64,000 nucleotides of DNA from positions 35,703,711-35,767,710 of the forward strand of contig NC_134507.1 in NCBI RefSeq assembly GCF_027942865.1, written 5' to 3'. The notes under the pieces are model-generated. The model was given only the letters and a program-made list of their open reading frames with translations, did no database searches and was not told the origin of the DNA. Below are positions 1 through 11,113 of the stretch, piece after piece. Positions within the stretch are counted from its first letter, which is position 1; every line of letters starts with the position of its first letter. The DNA is from Odontesthes bonariensis (taxonomy: Eukaryota; Chordata; Actinopteri; Atheriniformes; Atherinopsidae). The translations under genes and the position numbers were made by a program.

Positions 1-80
1 CTCAAGCCAACTCTCTGGTAAAATAGGGGAAACGTATGGTTCCAGCACCTATGTAACACATATTTGTCACGGGGACTGTG

Positions 81-199
81 GCTTACGGCCACACCGCCCT
101 GAACATGCCCGATCTCGTCCGAACTCGGAAGCCAAGCAGGGTCGGGCCTGGTTAGTACTTGGATGGGAGACCGCTTGGGAATACCAGGTGCTGTAAGCA
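81..199 (+). rRNA. 5S ribosomal RNA, unit 1
   Basis: A 119-nt 5S rRNA gene starting GCTTACGGCC and ending GGTGCTGTAAGC, followed by a T5 Pol III terminator. The internal control region is present (A box around AAGCAGGGTCGGG, C box around GATGGGAGACCG). It makes the 5S RNA of the large ribosomal subunit, transcribed by Pol III with TFIIIA. Compared with the usual vertebrate somatic sequence it has several differences (for example CCGAACTCGG and ACCGCTTGGG). Units 1 and 6 alone carry C to T at about nucleotide 26 (GAACATGCCC). Confidence 0.93.
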
Positions 200-421
200 T
201 TTTTCTCTCTTCTCTCTGCATGTCTTTTGTTGAAACATCTGTTGATCACCCTGTGATCCATCTTGCTGATCCTGGATCTGCTAAGGTGTCCCAGGTCATG
301 GTTGCCTTTGATACTCATACATTTAACTTTGTCCTGACAAAGGAGCAGTTCCAAAAAGTCAAACAGGGACTGCCTTTGCATTTGACGCAGTCAAACTGCA
401 TGCGCCTGGAGAAGCCAAAAG

Positions 422-499
422 GCTTACAGCACCTGGTATTCCCAGGCGGTCTCCCCATCCAAGTACTAACCAGGCCCGACTCTGCTTAGCATCTGAGAT
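422..499 (-). pseudogene. Inverted 5S rRNA relic, unit 1
   Basis: The reverse strand matches the last ~80 nt of 5S (from about nucleotide 40 to the 3' end); the first third is missing. The A and C box regions remain, but the C box has an extra G (GGATGGGGAGACC). It keeps ACCGCCTGGG, the usual vertebrate form, where the plus-strand genes have ACCGCTTGGG, so it derives from a different 5S type. A T4 follows its 3' end. It sits 341 or 346 bp after each plus-strand 5S start. Confidence 0.85.
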
Positions 500-739
500 A
501 AAACTCTGGCTTTTAGTCTGCGAAAAGAGAGTGAAAGTGAACTCCACTTTGAGATGGTTCTGGGATTGGGCCGACTGGGAGAATTGCTTGAAAAAAACCT
601 CTACACCCAATGAGCGGTCAGAACAAAGCCTCAAGACCCCTAGTCTTTTGCACAGAGTAAAAGACAAAGCAGCCACTGAATAGGGCCCGATTGTTCCTAC
701 CTGGTCGGCCGAGGAGCGAGCGTCTTAACCAAGCAAAGC

Positions 740-757
740 TCACCGTGGGCAAGGTGG
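740..757 (+). promoter_or_regulatory. PSE-like element of U5 (unit 1)
   Basis: TCACCGTGGGCAAGGTGG at about -64 to -47 of U5, close to the vertebrate snRNA proximal sequence element (TCACCGTGAC...AAAGTG type) and at the expected distance. An octamer-like GTGCAAAAG lies on the reverse strand at 645-653 and could be the distal element. Type B units have GTGGGGAAGGTGG instead. The same position recurs in every unit. Confidence 0.65.
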
Positions 758-803
758 CTATACCAACTAGCCTGATGCACTGCTCCCGCAGTGTCAAATA
801 CTC

Positions 804-923
804 GTACTCTGGTTTCTCTTCATAACGTACAAGTCTTTCGCCTTTTACTAAAGACTTCCGTGGAGAGCAGCATTAATGAGTTGTTTCTATTTTTGGAAGG
901 CTTTACCTTTGCGGGTGAAGCCC
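804..923 (+). ncRNA. U5 snRNA, unit 1
   Basis: U5 small nuclear RNA, which aligns exon ends in the spliceosome through loop I. The sequence has TACTCTGGTTTCTCTTC at the 5' end, the invariant loop I GCCTTTTAC with its stem (AAGACTTCC...), a Sm site ATTTTTGG and a closing 3' stem-loop (GGCTTTACC / GGGTGAAGCC). Length ~120 nt is normal for U5. The exact 5' nucleotide is uncertain, because an ATACTC lies 7 nt upstream of the chosen start. Confidence 0.9.
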
Positions 924-1159
924 ATTCTGTCTGTGCAAAGGAAATCTTCTTGCTGTGCCAAGTGACTTCTCGGAGTAGAGTCACCTTATTTCTTGAGACC
1001 GTGCCCATGTTCAAAGCTGGAGCGCTAAATTGTTGTTGTTTGAATGGTGCTCAGTGGAGCGGGCGGGAGTGCAAAGTTGTACCATCTGAAACGGCTGAAG
1101 AGTGCTCACTGCAGCGGGTGGGCGGAGGTGCAAAGTGACGCTTTGTAGGCAAAAAAAGA

Positions 1160-1176
1160 GCACCGCCACAAGTGCG
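1160..1176 (+). promoter_or_regulatory. PSE-like element of U2 (unit 1)
   Basis: GCACCGCCACAAGTGCG at -61 to -45 of U2 resembles the snRNA PSE and the U5 and U1 boxes in this window. Further upstream, three GTGCAAAG boxes (933-940, 1069-1076, 1129-1136) may be octamer-type distal elements; the last two sit in an imperfect ~35-bp duplication that also has GC-rich GGGCGG-type motifs. Confidence 0.5.
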
Positions 1177-1220
1177 CATTGTGCCAGGAAGGGCTCTCGG
1201 ACGTGAAACAGTGGAGGGTT

Positions 1221-1408
1221 ATCGCTTCTCGGCCTTTTGGCTAAGATCAAGTGTAGTATCTGTTCTTATCAATTTAATATCTGATACGTCCTCTATATGA
1301 GGACTACATATTAAATGGATTTTTAGGCACAGGGGTTGAAAAAGGGGCTTGCTCCGTTCACTCCACGCATCGACCCGGTACTGCAGTGCCGCTGGGAACG
1401 GTGCACTC
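1221..1408 (+). ncRNA. U2 snRNA, unit 1
   Basis: U2 small nuclear RNA, which pairs with the intron branch site. The gene starts ATCGCTTCTCGGCC and carries GTAGTA, the stem IIa region, a Sm-type ATTTTTAGG, and the 3' stem-loops ending GGAACGGTGCAC. About 188 nt, as in other vertebrates. Unit 1 alone has CAATTTAATATC where the others have CAGTTTAATATC, which breaks one pair of stem IIa (ATCAG / CTGAT). The 3' end is placed by comparison with known U2. Confidence 0.93.
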
Positions 1409-1775
1409 TTCCCAACTCTTGTGAAATAACAAAACCAGCGGTACAGGGTGGTAGTTTCAGGGAGCCATTGTATTCTGACTTCTAAAATGGAACTATAATC
1501 TTTAGAAAAGACGCAGTTTATGAGCACGTCGTGGGATTGAGCTTCCCTGGTTTCTCTGTATGACCATGAACACCAAACTACACACAGAGAACAGAGGAGC
1601 TTGACAGACACACACTAAGTTATCTGAGAGTCCCATTTTCAGCTGCAGAGAACAATCACATCAGGGAAGTCGACGTGCAGGCACAACATCAGCCTCTCAA
1701 GCCAACTCTCTGGTAAAATAGGGGCAACGTATGGTTCCAGCACCTATGTAACACATATTTGTCACGGGGACTGTG

Positions 1776-1894
1776 GCTTACGGCCACACCGCCCTGAACA
1801 CGCCCGATCTCGTCCGAACTCGGAAGCCAAGCAGGGTCGGGCCTGGTTAGTACTTGGATGGGAGACCGCTTGGGAATACCAGGTGCTGTAAGCA
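1776..1894 (+). rRNA. 5S ribosomal RNA, unit 2
   Basis: Second array copy, same length and internal promoter as unit 1, with the common GAACACGCCC form and a T5 terminator. The following spacer has the extra TCTTC. Confidence 0.93.
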
Positions 1895-2121
1895 TTTTTC
1901 TCTCTTCTCTTCTCTCTGCATGTCTTTTGTTGAAACATCTGTTGATCACCCTGTGATCCATCTTGCTGATCCTGGATCTGCTAAGGTGTCCCAGGTCATG
2001 GTTGCCTTTGATCCTCATACATTTAACTTTGTCCTGACAAAGGAGCAGTTCCAAAAAGTCAAACAGGGACTGCCTTTGCATTTGACGCAGTCAAACTGCA
2101 TGCGCCTGGAGAAGCCAAAAG

Positions 2122-2199
2122 GCTTACAGCACCTGGTATTCCCAGGCGGTCTCCCCATCCAAGTACTAACCAGGCCCGACTCTGCTTAGCTTCTGAGAT
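2122..2199 (-). pseudogene. Inverted 5S rRNA relic, unit 2
   Basis: Same truncated inverted 5S as in unit 1. Confidence 0.83.
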
Positions 2200-2503
2200 A
2201 AAACTCTGGCTTTTAGTCTGCGAAAAGAGAGTGAAAGTGAACTCCACTTTGAGATGGCTCTGGGATTGGGCCGACTGGGAGAATTGCTTGAAAAAAACCT
2301 CTACACCCAATGAGCGGTCAGAACAAAGCCTCAAGACCCCTAGTCTTTTGCACAGAGTAAAAGACAAAGCAGCCATTGAATAGGGCCCGATTGTTCCTAC
2401 CTGGTCGGCCGAGGAGCCAGCGTCTCAACCAAGCAAAGCTCACCGTGGGGAAGGTGGCTATGCCAACTAGCCTGATGCACTGCTCCCGCAGTGTCAAATA
2501 CTC

Positions 2504-2623
2504 GTACTCTGGTTTCTCTTCATAACGTACAAGTCTTTCGCCTTTTACTAAAGACTTCCGTGGAGAGCAGCATTAATGAGTTGTTTCTATTTTTGGAAGG
2601 CTTTACCTTTGCGGGTGAAGCCC
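2504..2623 (+). ncRNA. U5 snRNA, unit 2
   Basis: Array copy of U5 with loop I, Sm site and 3' stem-loop all present. Confidence 0.9.
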
Positions 2624-2920
2624 ATTCTGTCTGTGCAAAGGAAATCTTCTTGCTGTGCCAAGTGACTTCTCGGAGTAGAGTCACCCTATTTCTTGAGACC
2701 GTGCCCATGTTCAAAGCTGGAGCGCTAAATTGTTGTTGTTTGAATGGTGCTCAGTGGAGCGGGCGGGAGTGCAAAGTTGTACCATCTGAAACGGCTGAAG
2801 AGTGCTCACTGCAGCGGGTGGGCGGAGGTGCAAAGTGACGCTTTGTAGGCAAAAAAAGAGCACCGCCACAAGTGCGCATTGTGCCAGGAAGGGCTCTCGG
2901 ACGTGAAACAGTGGAGGGTT

Positions 2921-3108
2921 ATCGCTTCTCGGCCTTTTGGCTAAGATCAAGTGTAGTATCTGTTCTTATCAGTTTAATATCTGATACGTCCTCTATATGA
3001 GGACTACATATTAAATGGATTTTTAGGCACAGGGGTTGAAAAAGGGGCTTGCTCCGTTCACTCCACGCATCGACCCGGTACTGCAGTGCCGCCGGGAACG
3101 GTGCACTC
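2921..3108 (+). ncRNA. U2 snRNA, unit 2
   Basis: Whole array copy of U2 with normal stem IIa; type B (GCCGCCGGG near the 3' end). Confidence 0.94.
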
Positions 3109-3475
3109 TTCCCAACTCTTGTGAAATAACAAAACCAGCGGTACAGGGTGGTAGTTTCAGGGAGCCATTGTATTCTGTCTTCTAAAATGGAACTATAATC
3201 TTTAGAAAAGACGCAGTTTATGAGCACGTCGTGGGATTGAGCTTCCCTGGTTTCTCTGTATGACCATGAACACCAAACTACACACAGAGAACAGAGGAGC
3301 TTGACAGACACACACTAAGTTATCTGAGAGTCCCATTTTCAGCTGCAGAGAACAATCACATCAGGGAAGTCGACGTGCAGGCACAACATCAGCCTCTCAA
3401 GCCAACTCTCTGGTAAAATAGGGGAAACGTATGGTTCCAGCACCTATGTAACACATATTTGTCACGGGGACTGTG

Positions 3476-3594
3476 GCTTACGGCCACACCGCCCTGAACA
3501 CGCCCGATCTCGTCCGAACTCGGAAGCCAAGCAGGGTCGGGCCTGGTTAGTACTTGGATGGGAGACCGCTTGGGAATACCAGGTGCTGTAAGCA
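3476..3594 (+). rRNA. 5S ribosomal RNA, unit 3
   Basis: Third array copy, common GAACACGCCC form, T5 terminator, no extra TCTTC. Confidence 0.93.
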
Positions 3595-3816
3595 TTTTTC
3601 TCTCTTCTCTCTGCATGTCTTTTGTTGAAACATCTGTTGATCACCCTGTGATCCATCTTGCTGATCCTGGATCTGCTAAGGTGTCCCAGGTCATGGTTGC
3701 CTTTGATACTCATACATTTAACTTTGTCCTGACAAAGGAGCAGTTCCAAAAAGTCAAACAGGGACTGCCTTTGCATTTGACGCAGTCAAACTGCATGCGC
3801 CTGGAGAAGCCAAAAG

Positions 3817-3894
3817 GCTTACAGCACCTGGTATTCCCAGGCGGTCTCCCCATCCAAGTACTAACCAGGCCCGACTCTGCTTAGCATCTGAGAT
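3817..3894 (-). pseudogene. Inverted 5S rRNA relic, unit 3
   Basis: Same truncated inverted 5S as in unit 1. Confidence 0.83.
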
Positions 3895-4198
3895 AAAACT
3901 CTGGCTTTTAGTCTGCGAAAAGAGAGTGAAAGTGAACTCCACTTTGAGATGGCTCTGGGATTGGGCCGACTGGGAGAATTGCTTGAAAAAAACCTCTACA
4001 CCCAATGAGCGGTCAGAACAAAGCCTCAAGACCCCTAGTCTTTTGCACAGAGTAAAAGACAAAGCAGCCATTGAATAGGGCCCGATTGTTCCTACCTGGT
4101 CGGCCGAGGAGCGAGCGTCTTAACCAAGCAAAGCTCACCGTGGGCAAGGTGGCTATACCAACTAGCCTGATGCACTGCTCCCGCAGTGTCAAATACTC

Positions 4199-4318
4199 GT
4201 ACTCTGGTTTCTCTTCATAACGTACAAGTCTTTCGCCTTTTACTAAAGACTTCCGTGGAGAGCAGCATTAATGAGTTGTTTCTATTTTTGGAAGGCTTTA
4301 CCTTTGCGGGTGAAGCCC
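4199..4318 (+). ncRNA. U5 snRNA, unit 3
   Basis: Array copy of U5 with loop I, Sm site and 3' stem-loop all present. Confidence 0.9.
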
Positions 4319-4615
4319 ATTCTGTCTGTGCAAAGGAAATCTTCTTGCTGTGCCAAGTGACTTCTCGGAGTAGAGTCACCTTATTTCTTGAGACCGTGCC
4401 CATGTTCAAAGCTGGAGCGCTAAATTGTTGTTGTTTGAATGGTGCTCAGTGGAGCGGGCGGGAGTGCAAAGTTGTACCATCTGAAACGGCTGAAGAGTGC
4501 TCACTGCAGCGGGTGGGCGGAGGTGCAAAGTGACGCTTTGTAGGCAAAAAAAGAGCACCGCCACAAGTGCGCATTGTGCCAGGAAGGGCTCTCGGACGTG
4601 AAACAGTGGAGGGTT

Positions 4616-4803
4616 ATCGCTTCTCGGCCTTTTGGCTAAGATCAAGTGTAGTATCTGTTCTTATCAGTTTAATATCTGATACGTCCTCTATATGAGGACT
4701 ACATATTAAATGGATTTTTAGGCACAGGGGTTGAAAAAGGGGCTTGCTCCGTTCACTCCACGCATCGACCCGGTACTGCAGTGCCGCTGGGAACGGTGCA
4801 CTC
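4616..4803 (+). ncRNA. U2 snRNA, unit 3
   Basis: Whole array copy of U2; type A (GCCGCTGGG near the 3' end). Confidence 0.94.
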
Positions 4804-5170
4804 TTCCCAACTCTTGTGAAATAACAAAACCAGCGGTACAGGGTGGTAGTTTCAGGGAGCCATTGTATTCTGACTTCTAAAATGGAACTATAATCTTTAG
4901 AAAAGACGCAGTTTATGAGCACGTCGTGGGATTGAGCTTCCCTGGTTTCTCTGTATGACCATGAACACCAAACTACACACAGAGAACAGAGGAGCTTGAC
5001 AGACACACACTAAGTTATCTGAGAGTCCCATTTTCAGCTGCAGAGAACAATCACATCAGGGAAGTCGACGTGCAGGCACAACATCAGCCTCTCAAGCCAA
5101 CTCTCTGGTAAAATAGGGGCAACGTATGGTTCCAGCACCTATGTAACACATATTTGTCACGGGGACTGTG

Positions 5171-5289
5171 GCTTACGGCCACACCGCCCTGAACACGCCC
5201 GATCTCGTCCGAACTCGGAAGCCAAGCAGGGTCGGGCCTGGTTAGTACTTGGATGGGAGACCGCTTGGGAATACCAGGTGCTGTAAGCA
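5171..5289 (+). rRNA. 5S ribosomal RNA, unit 4
   Basis: Fourth array copy, common form, T5 terminator, extra TCTTC in the spacer. Confidence 0.93.
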
Positions 5290-5516
5290 TTTTTCTCTCT
5301 TCTCTTCTCTCTGCATGTCTTTTGTTGAAACATCTGTTGATCACCCTGTGATCCATCTTGCTGATCCTGGATCTGCTAAGGTGTCCCAGGTCATGGTTGC
5401 CTTTGATACTCATACATTTAACTTTGTCCTGACAAAGGAGCAGTTCCAAAAAGTCAAACAGGGACTGCCTTTGCATTTGACGCAGTCAAACTGCATGCGC
5501 CTGGAGAAGCCAAAAG

Positions 5517-5594
5517 GCTTACAGCACCTGGTATTCCCAGGCGGTCTCCCCATCCAAGTACTAACCAGGCCCGACTCTGCTTAGCATCTGAGAT
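5517..5594 (-). pseudogene. Inverted 5S rRNA relic, unit 4
   Basis: Same truncated inverted 5S as in unit 1. Confidence 0.83.
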
Positions 5595-5898
5595 AAAACT
5601 CTGGCTTTTAGTCTGCGAAAAGAGAGTGAAAGTGAACTCCACTTTGAGATGGCTCTGGGATTGGGCCGACTGGGAGAATTGCTTGAAAAAAACCTCTACA
5701 CCCAATGAGCGGTCAGAACAAAGCCTCAAGACCCCTAGTCTTTTGCACAGAGTAAAAGACAAAGCAGCCATTGAATAGGGCCCGATTGTTCCTACCTGGT
5801 CGGCCGAGGAGCGAGCGTCTTAACCAAGCAAAGCTCACCGTGGGCAAGGTGGCTATACCAACTAGCCTGATGCACTGCTCCCGCAGTGTCAAATACTC

Positions 5899-6018
5899 GT
5901 ACTCTGGTTTCTCTTCATAACGTACAAGTCTTTCGCCTTTTACTAAAGACTTCCGTGGAGAGCAGCATTAATGAGTTGTTTCTATTTTTGGAAGGCTTTA
6001 CCTTTGCGGGTGAAGCCC
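5899..6018 (+). ncRNA. U5 snRNA, unit 4
   Basis: Array copy of U5 with loop I, Sm site and 3' stem-loop all present. Confidence 0.9.
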
Positions 6019-6315
6019 ATTCTGTCTGTGCAAAGGAAATCTTCTTGCTGTGCCAAGTGACTTCTCGGAGTAGAGTCACCTTATTTCTTGAGACCGTGCC
6101 CATGTTCAAAGCTGGAGCGCTAAATTGTTGTTGTTTGAATGGTGCTCAGTGGAGCGGGCGGGAGTGCAAAGTTGTACCATCTGAAACGGCTGAAGAGTGC
6201 TCACTGCAGCGGGTGGGCGGAGGTGCAAAGTGACGCTTTGTAGGCAAAAAAAGAGCACCGCCACAAGTGCGCATTGTGCCAGGAAGGGCTCTCGGACGTG
6301 AAACAGTGGAGGGTT

Positions 6316-6503
6316 ATCGCTTCTCGGCCTTTTGGCTAAGATCAAGTGTAGTATCTGTTCTTATCAGTTTAATATCTGATACGTCCTCTATATGAGGACT
6401 ACATATTAAATGGATTTTTAGGCACAGGGGTTGAAAAAGGGGCTTGCTCCGTTCACTCCACGCATCGACCCGGTACTGCAGTGCCGCTGGGAACGGTGCA
6501 CTC
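6316..6503 (+). ncRNA. U2 snRNA, unit 4
   Basis: Whole array copy of U2; type A. Confidence 0.94.
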
Positions 6504-6870
6504 TTCCCAACTCTTGTGAAATAACAAAACCAGCGGTACAGGGTGGTAGTTTCAGGGAGCCATTGTATTCTGACTTCTAAAATGGAACTATAATCTTTAG
6601 AAAAGACGCAGTTTATGAGCACGTCGTGGGATTGAGCTTCCCTGGTTTCTCTGTATGACCATGAACACCAAACTACACACAGAGAACAGAGGAGCTTGAC
6701 AGACACACACTAAGTTATCTGAGAGTCCCATTTTCAGCTGCAGAGAACAATCACATCAGGGAAGTCGACGTGCAGGCACAACATCAGCCTCTCAAGCCAA
6801 CTCTCTGGTAAAATAGGGGCAACGTATGGTTCCAGCACCTATGTAACACATATTTGTCACGGGGACTGTG

Positions 6871-6989
6871 GCTTACGGCCACACCGCCCTGAACACGCCC
6901 GATCTCGTCCGAACTCGGAAGCCAAGCAGGGTCGGGCCTGGTTAGTACTTGGATGGGAGACCGCTTGGGAATACCAGGTGCTGTAAGCA
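6871..6989 (+). rRNA. 5S ribosomal RNA, unit 5
   Basis: Fifth array copy, common form, T5 terminator, extra TCTTC in the spacer. Confidence 0.93.
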
Positions 6990-7216
6990 TTTTTCTCTCT
7001 TCTCTTCTCTCTGCATGTCTTTTGTTGAAACATCTGTTGATCACCCTGTGATCCATCTTGCTGATCCTGGATCTGCTGAGATGTCCCAGGTCATGGTTGC
7101 CTTTGATCCTCATACATTTAACTTTGTCCTGACAAAGGAGCAGTTCCAAAAAGTCAAACAGGGACTGCCTTTGCATTTGACGCAGTCAAACTGCATGCGC
7201 CTGGAGAAGCCAAAAG

Positions 7217-7294
7217 GCTTACAGCACCTGGTATTCCCAGGCGGTCTCCCCATCCAAGTACTAACCAGGCCCGACTCTGCTTAGCTTCTGAGAT
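7217..7294 (-). pseudogene. Inverted 5S rRNA relic, unit 5
   Basis: Same truncated inverted 5S as in unit 1. Confidence 0.83.
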
Positions 7295-7598
7295 AAAACT
7301 CTGGCTTTTAGTCTGCGAAAAGAGAGTGAAAGTGAACTCCACTTTGAGATGGCTCTGGGATTGGGCCGACTGGGAGAATTGCTTGAAAAAAACCTCTACA
7401 CCCAATGAGCGGTCAGAACAAAGCCTCAAGACCCCTAGTCTTTTGCACAGAGTAAAAGACAAAGCAGCCATTGAATAGGGCCCGATTGTTCCTACCTGGT
7501 CGGCCGAGGAGCCAGCGTCTCAACCAAGCAAAGCTCACCGTGGGGAAGGTGGCTATGCCAACTAGCCTGATGCACTGCTCCCGCAGTGTCAAATACTC

Positions 7599-7718
7599 GT
7601 ACTCTGGTTTCTCTTCATAACGTACAAGTCTTTCGCCTTTTACTAAAGACTTCCGTGGAGAGCAGCATTAATGAGTTGTTTCTATTTTTGGAAGGCTTTA
7701 CCTTTGCGGGTGAAGCCC
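7599..7718 (+). ncRNA. U5 snRNA, unit 5
   Basis: Array copy of U5 with loop I, Sm site and 3' stem-loop all present. Confidence 0.9.
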
Positions 7719-8015
7719 ATTCTGTCTGTGCAAAGGAAATCTTCTTGCTGTGCCAAGTGACTTCTCGGAGTAGAGTCACCTTATTTCTTGAGACCGTGCC
7801 CATGTTCAAAGCTGGAGCGCTAAATTGTTGTTGTTTGAATGGTGCTCAGTGGAGCGGGCGGGAGTGCAAAGTTGTACCATCTGAAACGGCTGAAGAGTGC
7901 TCACTGCAGCGGGTGGGCGGAGGTGCAAAGTGACGCTTTGTAGGCAAAAAAAGAGCACCGCCACAAGTGCGCATTGTGCCAGGAAGGGCTCTCGGACGTG
8001 AAACAGTGGAGGGTT

Positions 8016-8203
8016 ATCGCTTCTCGGCCTTTTGGCTAAGATCAAGTGTAGTATCTGTTCTTATCAGTTTAATATCTGATACGTCCTCTATATGAGGACT
8101 ACATATTAAATGGATTTTTAGGCACAGGGGTTGAAAAAGGGGCTTGCTCCGTTCACTCCACGCATCGACCCGGTACTGCAGTGCCGCCGGGAACGGTGCA
8201 CTC
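8016..8203 (+). ncRNA. U2 snRNA, unit 5
   Basis: Whole array copy of U2; type B. Confidence 0.94.
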
Positions 8204-8570
8204 TTCCCAACTCTTGTGAAATAACAAAACCAGCGGTACAGGGTGGTAGTTTCAGGGAGCCATTGTATTCTGTCTTCTAAAATGGAACTATAATCTTTAG
8301 AAAAGACGCAGTTTATGAGCACGTCGTGGGATTGAGCTTCCCTGGTTTCTCTGTATGACCATGAACACCAAACTACACACAGAGAACAGAGGAGCTTGAC
8401 AGACACACACTAAGTTATCTGAGAGTCCCATTTTCAGCTGCAGAGAACAATCACATCAGGGAAGTCGACGTGCAGGCACAACATCAGCCTCTCAAGCCAA
8501 CTCTCTGGTAAAATAGGGGAAACGTATGGTTCCAGCACCTATGTAACACATATTTGTCACGGGGACTGTG

Positions 8571-8689
8571 GCTTACGGCCACACCGCCCTGAACATGCCC
8601 GATCTCGTCCGAACTCGGAAGCCAAGCAGGGTCGGGCCTGGTTAGTACTTGGATGGGAGACCGCTTGGGAATACCAGGTGCTGTAAGCA
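8571..8689 (+). rRNA. 5S ribosomal RNA, unit 6
   Basis: Sixth array copy. Shares the GAACATGCCC variant with unit 1 only, along with two spacer variants, so units 1 and 6 descend from one recent copy. Confidence 0.93.
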
Positions 8690-8911
8690 TTTTTCTCTCT
8701 TCTCTCTGCATGTCTTTTGTTGAAACATCTGTTGATCACCCTGTGATCCATCTTGCTGATCCTGGATCTGCTAAGGTGTCCCAGGTCATGGTTGCCTTTG
8801 ATACTCATACATTTAACTTTGTCCTGACAAAGGAGCAGTTCCAAAAAGTCAAACAGGGACTGCCTTTGCATTTGACGCAGTCAAACTGCATGCGCCTGGA
8901 GAAGCCAAAAG

Positions 8912-8989
8912 GCTTACAGCACCTGGTATTCCCAGGCGGTCTCCCCATCCAAGTACTAACCAGGCCCGACTCTGCTTAGCATCTGAGAT
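8912..8989 (-). pseudogene. Inverted 5S rRNA relic, unit 6
   Basis: Same truncated inverted 5S as in unit 1. Confidence 0.83.
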
Positions 8990-9293
8990 AAAACTCTGGC
9001 TTTTAGTCTGCGAAAAGAGAGTGAAAGTGAACTCCACTTTGAGATGGTTCTGGGATTGGGCCGACTGGGAGAATTGCTTGAAAAAAACCTCTACACCCAA
9101 TGAGCGGTCAGAACAAAGCCTCAAGACCCCTAGTCTTTTGCACAGAGTAAAAGACAAAGCAGCCACTGAATAGGGCCCGATTGTTCCTACCTGGTCGGCC
9201 GAGGAGCGAGCGTCTTAACCAAGCAAAGCTCACCGTGGGCAAGGTGGCTATACCAACTAGCCTGATGCACTGCTCCCGCAGTGTCAAATACTC

Positions 9294-9413
9294 GTACTCT
9301 GGTTTCTCTTCATAACGTACAAGTCTTTCGCCTTTTACTAAAGACTTCCGTGGAGAGCAGCATTAATGAGTTGTTTCTATTTTTGGAAGGCTTTACCTTT
9401 GCGGGTGAAGCCC
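9294..9413 (+). ncRNA. U5 snRNA, unit 6
   Basis: Array copy of U5 with loop I, Sm site and 3' stem-loop all present. Confidence 0.9.
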
Positions 9414-9710
9414 ATTCTGTCTGTGCAAAGGAAATCTTCTTGCTGTGCCAAGTGACTTCTCGGAGTAGAGTCACCTTATTTCTTGAGACCGTGCCCATGT
9501 TCAAAGCTGGAGCGCTAAATTGTTGTTGTTTGAATGGTGCTCAGTGGAGCGGGCGGGAGTGCAAAGTTGTACCATCTGAAACGGCTGAAGAGTGCTCACT
9601 GCAGCGGGTGGGCGGAGGTGCAAAGTGACGCTTTGTAGGCAAAAAAAGAGCACCGCCACAAGTGCGCATTGTGCCAGGAAGGGCTCTCGGACGTGAAACA
9701 GTGGAGGGTT

Positions 9711-9898
9711 ATCGCTTCTCGGCCTTTTGGCTAAGATCAAGTGTAGTATCTGTTCTTATCAGTTTAATATCTGATACGTCCTCTATATGAGGACTACATA
9801 TTAAATGGATTTTTAGGCACAGGGGTTGAAAAAGGGGCTTGCTCCGTTCACTCCACGCATCGACCCGGTACTGCAGTGCCGCTGGGAACGGTGCACTC
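9711..9898 (+). ncRNA. U2 snRNA, unit 6
   Basis: Whole array copy of U2; type A. Confidence 0.94.
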
Positions 9899-10265
9899 TT
9901 CCCAACTCTTGTGAAATAACAAAACCAGCGGTACAGGGTGGTAGTTTCAGGGAGCCATTGTATTCTGACTTCTAAAATGGAACTATAATCTTTAGAAAAG
10001 ACGCAGTTTATGAGCACGTCGTGGGATTGAGCTTCCCTGGTTTCTCTGTATGACCATGAACACCAAACTACACACAGAGAACAGAGGAGCTTGACAGACA
10101 CACACTAAGTTATCTGAGAGTCCCATTTTCAGCTGCAGAGAACAATCACATCAGGGAAGTCGACGTGCAGGCACAACATCAGCCTCTCAAGCCAACTCTC
10201 TGGTAAAATAGGGGCAACGTATGGTTCCAGCACCTATGTAACACATATTTGTCACGGGGACTGTG

Positions 10266-10384
10266 GCTTACGGCCACACCGCCCTGAACACGCCCGATCT
10301 CGTCCGAACTCGGAAGCCAAGCAGGGTCGGGCCTGGTTAGTACTTGGATGGGAGACCGCTTGGGAATACCAGGTGCTGTAAGCA
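10266..10384 (+). rRNA. 5S ribosomal RNA, unit 7
   Basis: Seventh array copy, common form, T5 terminator, extra TCTTC in the spacer. Confidence 0.93.
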
Positions 10385-10611
10385 TTTTTCTCTCTTCTCT
10401 TCTCTCTGCATGTCTTTTGTTGAAACATCTGTTGATCACCCTGTGATCCATCTTGCTGATCCTGGATCTGCTAAGGTGTCCCAGGTCATGGTTGCCTTTG
10501 ATCCTCATACATTTAACTTTGTCCTGACAAAGGAGCAGTTCCAAAAAGTCAAACAGGGACTGCCTTTGCATTTGACGCAGTCAAACTGCATGCGCCTGGA
10601 GAAGCCAAAAG

Positions 10612-10689
10612 GCTTACAGCACCTGGTATTCCCAGGCGGTCTCCCCATCCAAGTACTAACCAGGCCCGACTCTGCTTAGCTTCTGAGAT
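10612..10689 (-). pseudogene. Inverted 5S rRNA relic, unit 7
   Basis: Same truncated inverted 5S as in unit 1. Confidence 0.83.
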
Positions 10690-10993
10690 AAAACTCTGGC
10701 TTTTAGTCTGCGAAAAGAGAGTGAAAGTGAACTCCACTTTGAGATGGCTCTGGGATTGGGCCGACTGGGAGAATTGCTTGAAAAAAACCTCTACACCCAA
10801 TGAGCGGTCAGAACAAAGCCTCAAGACCCCTAGTCTTTTGCACAGAGTAAAAGACAAAGCAGCCATTGAATAGGGCCCGATTGTTCCTACCTGGTCGGCC
10901 GAGGAGCCAGCGTCTCAACCAAGCAAAGCTCACCGTGGGGAAGGTGGCTATGCCAACTAGCCTGATGCACTGCTCCCGCAGTGTCAAATACTC

Positions 10994-11113
10994 GTACTCT
11001 GGTTTCTCTTCATAACGTACAAGTCTTTCGCCTTTTACTAAAGACTTCCGTGGAGAGCAGCATTAATGAGTTGTTTCTATTTTTGGAAGGCTTTACCTTT
11101 GCGGGTGAAGCCC
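10994..11113 (+). ncRNA. U5 snRNA, unit 7
   Basis: Array copy of U5 with loop I, Sm site and 3' stem-loop all present. Confidence 0.9.

Noticed and set aside
804-1138. 115-codon plus-strand frame and several minus-strand frames repeated in every unit
   Set aside because: They run through U5, U2 and their promoters and exist only because the units are near identical.
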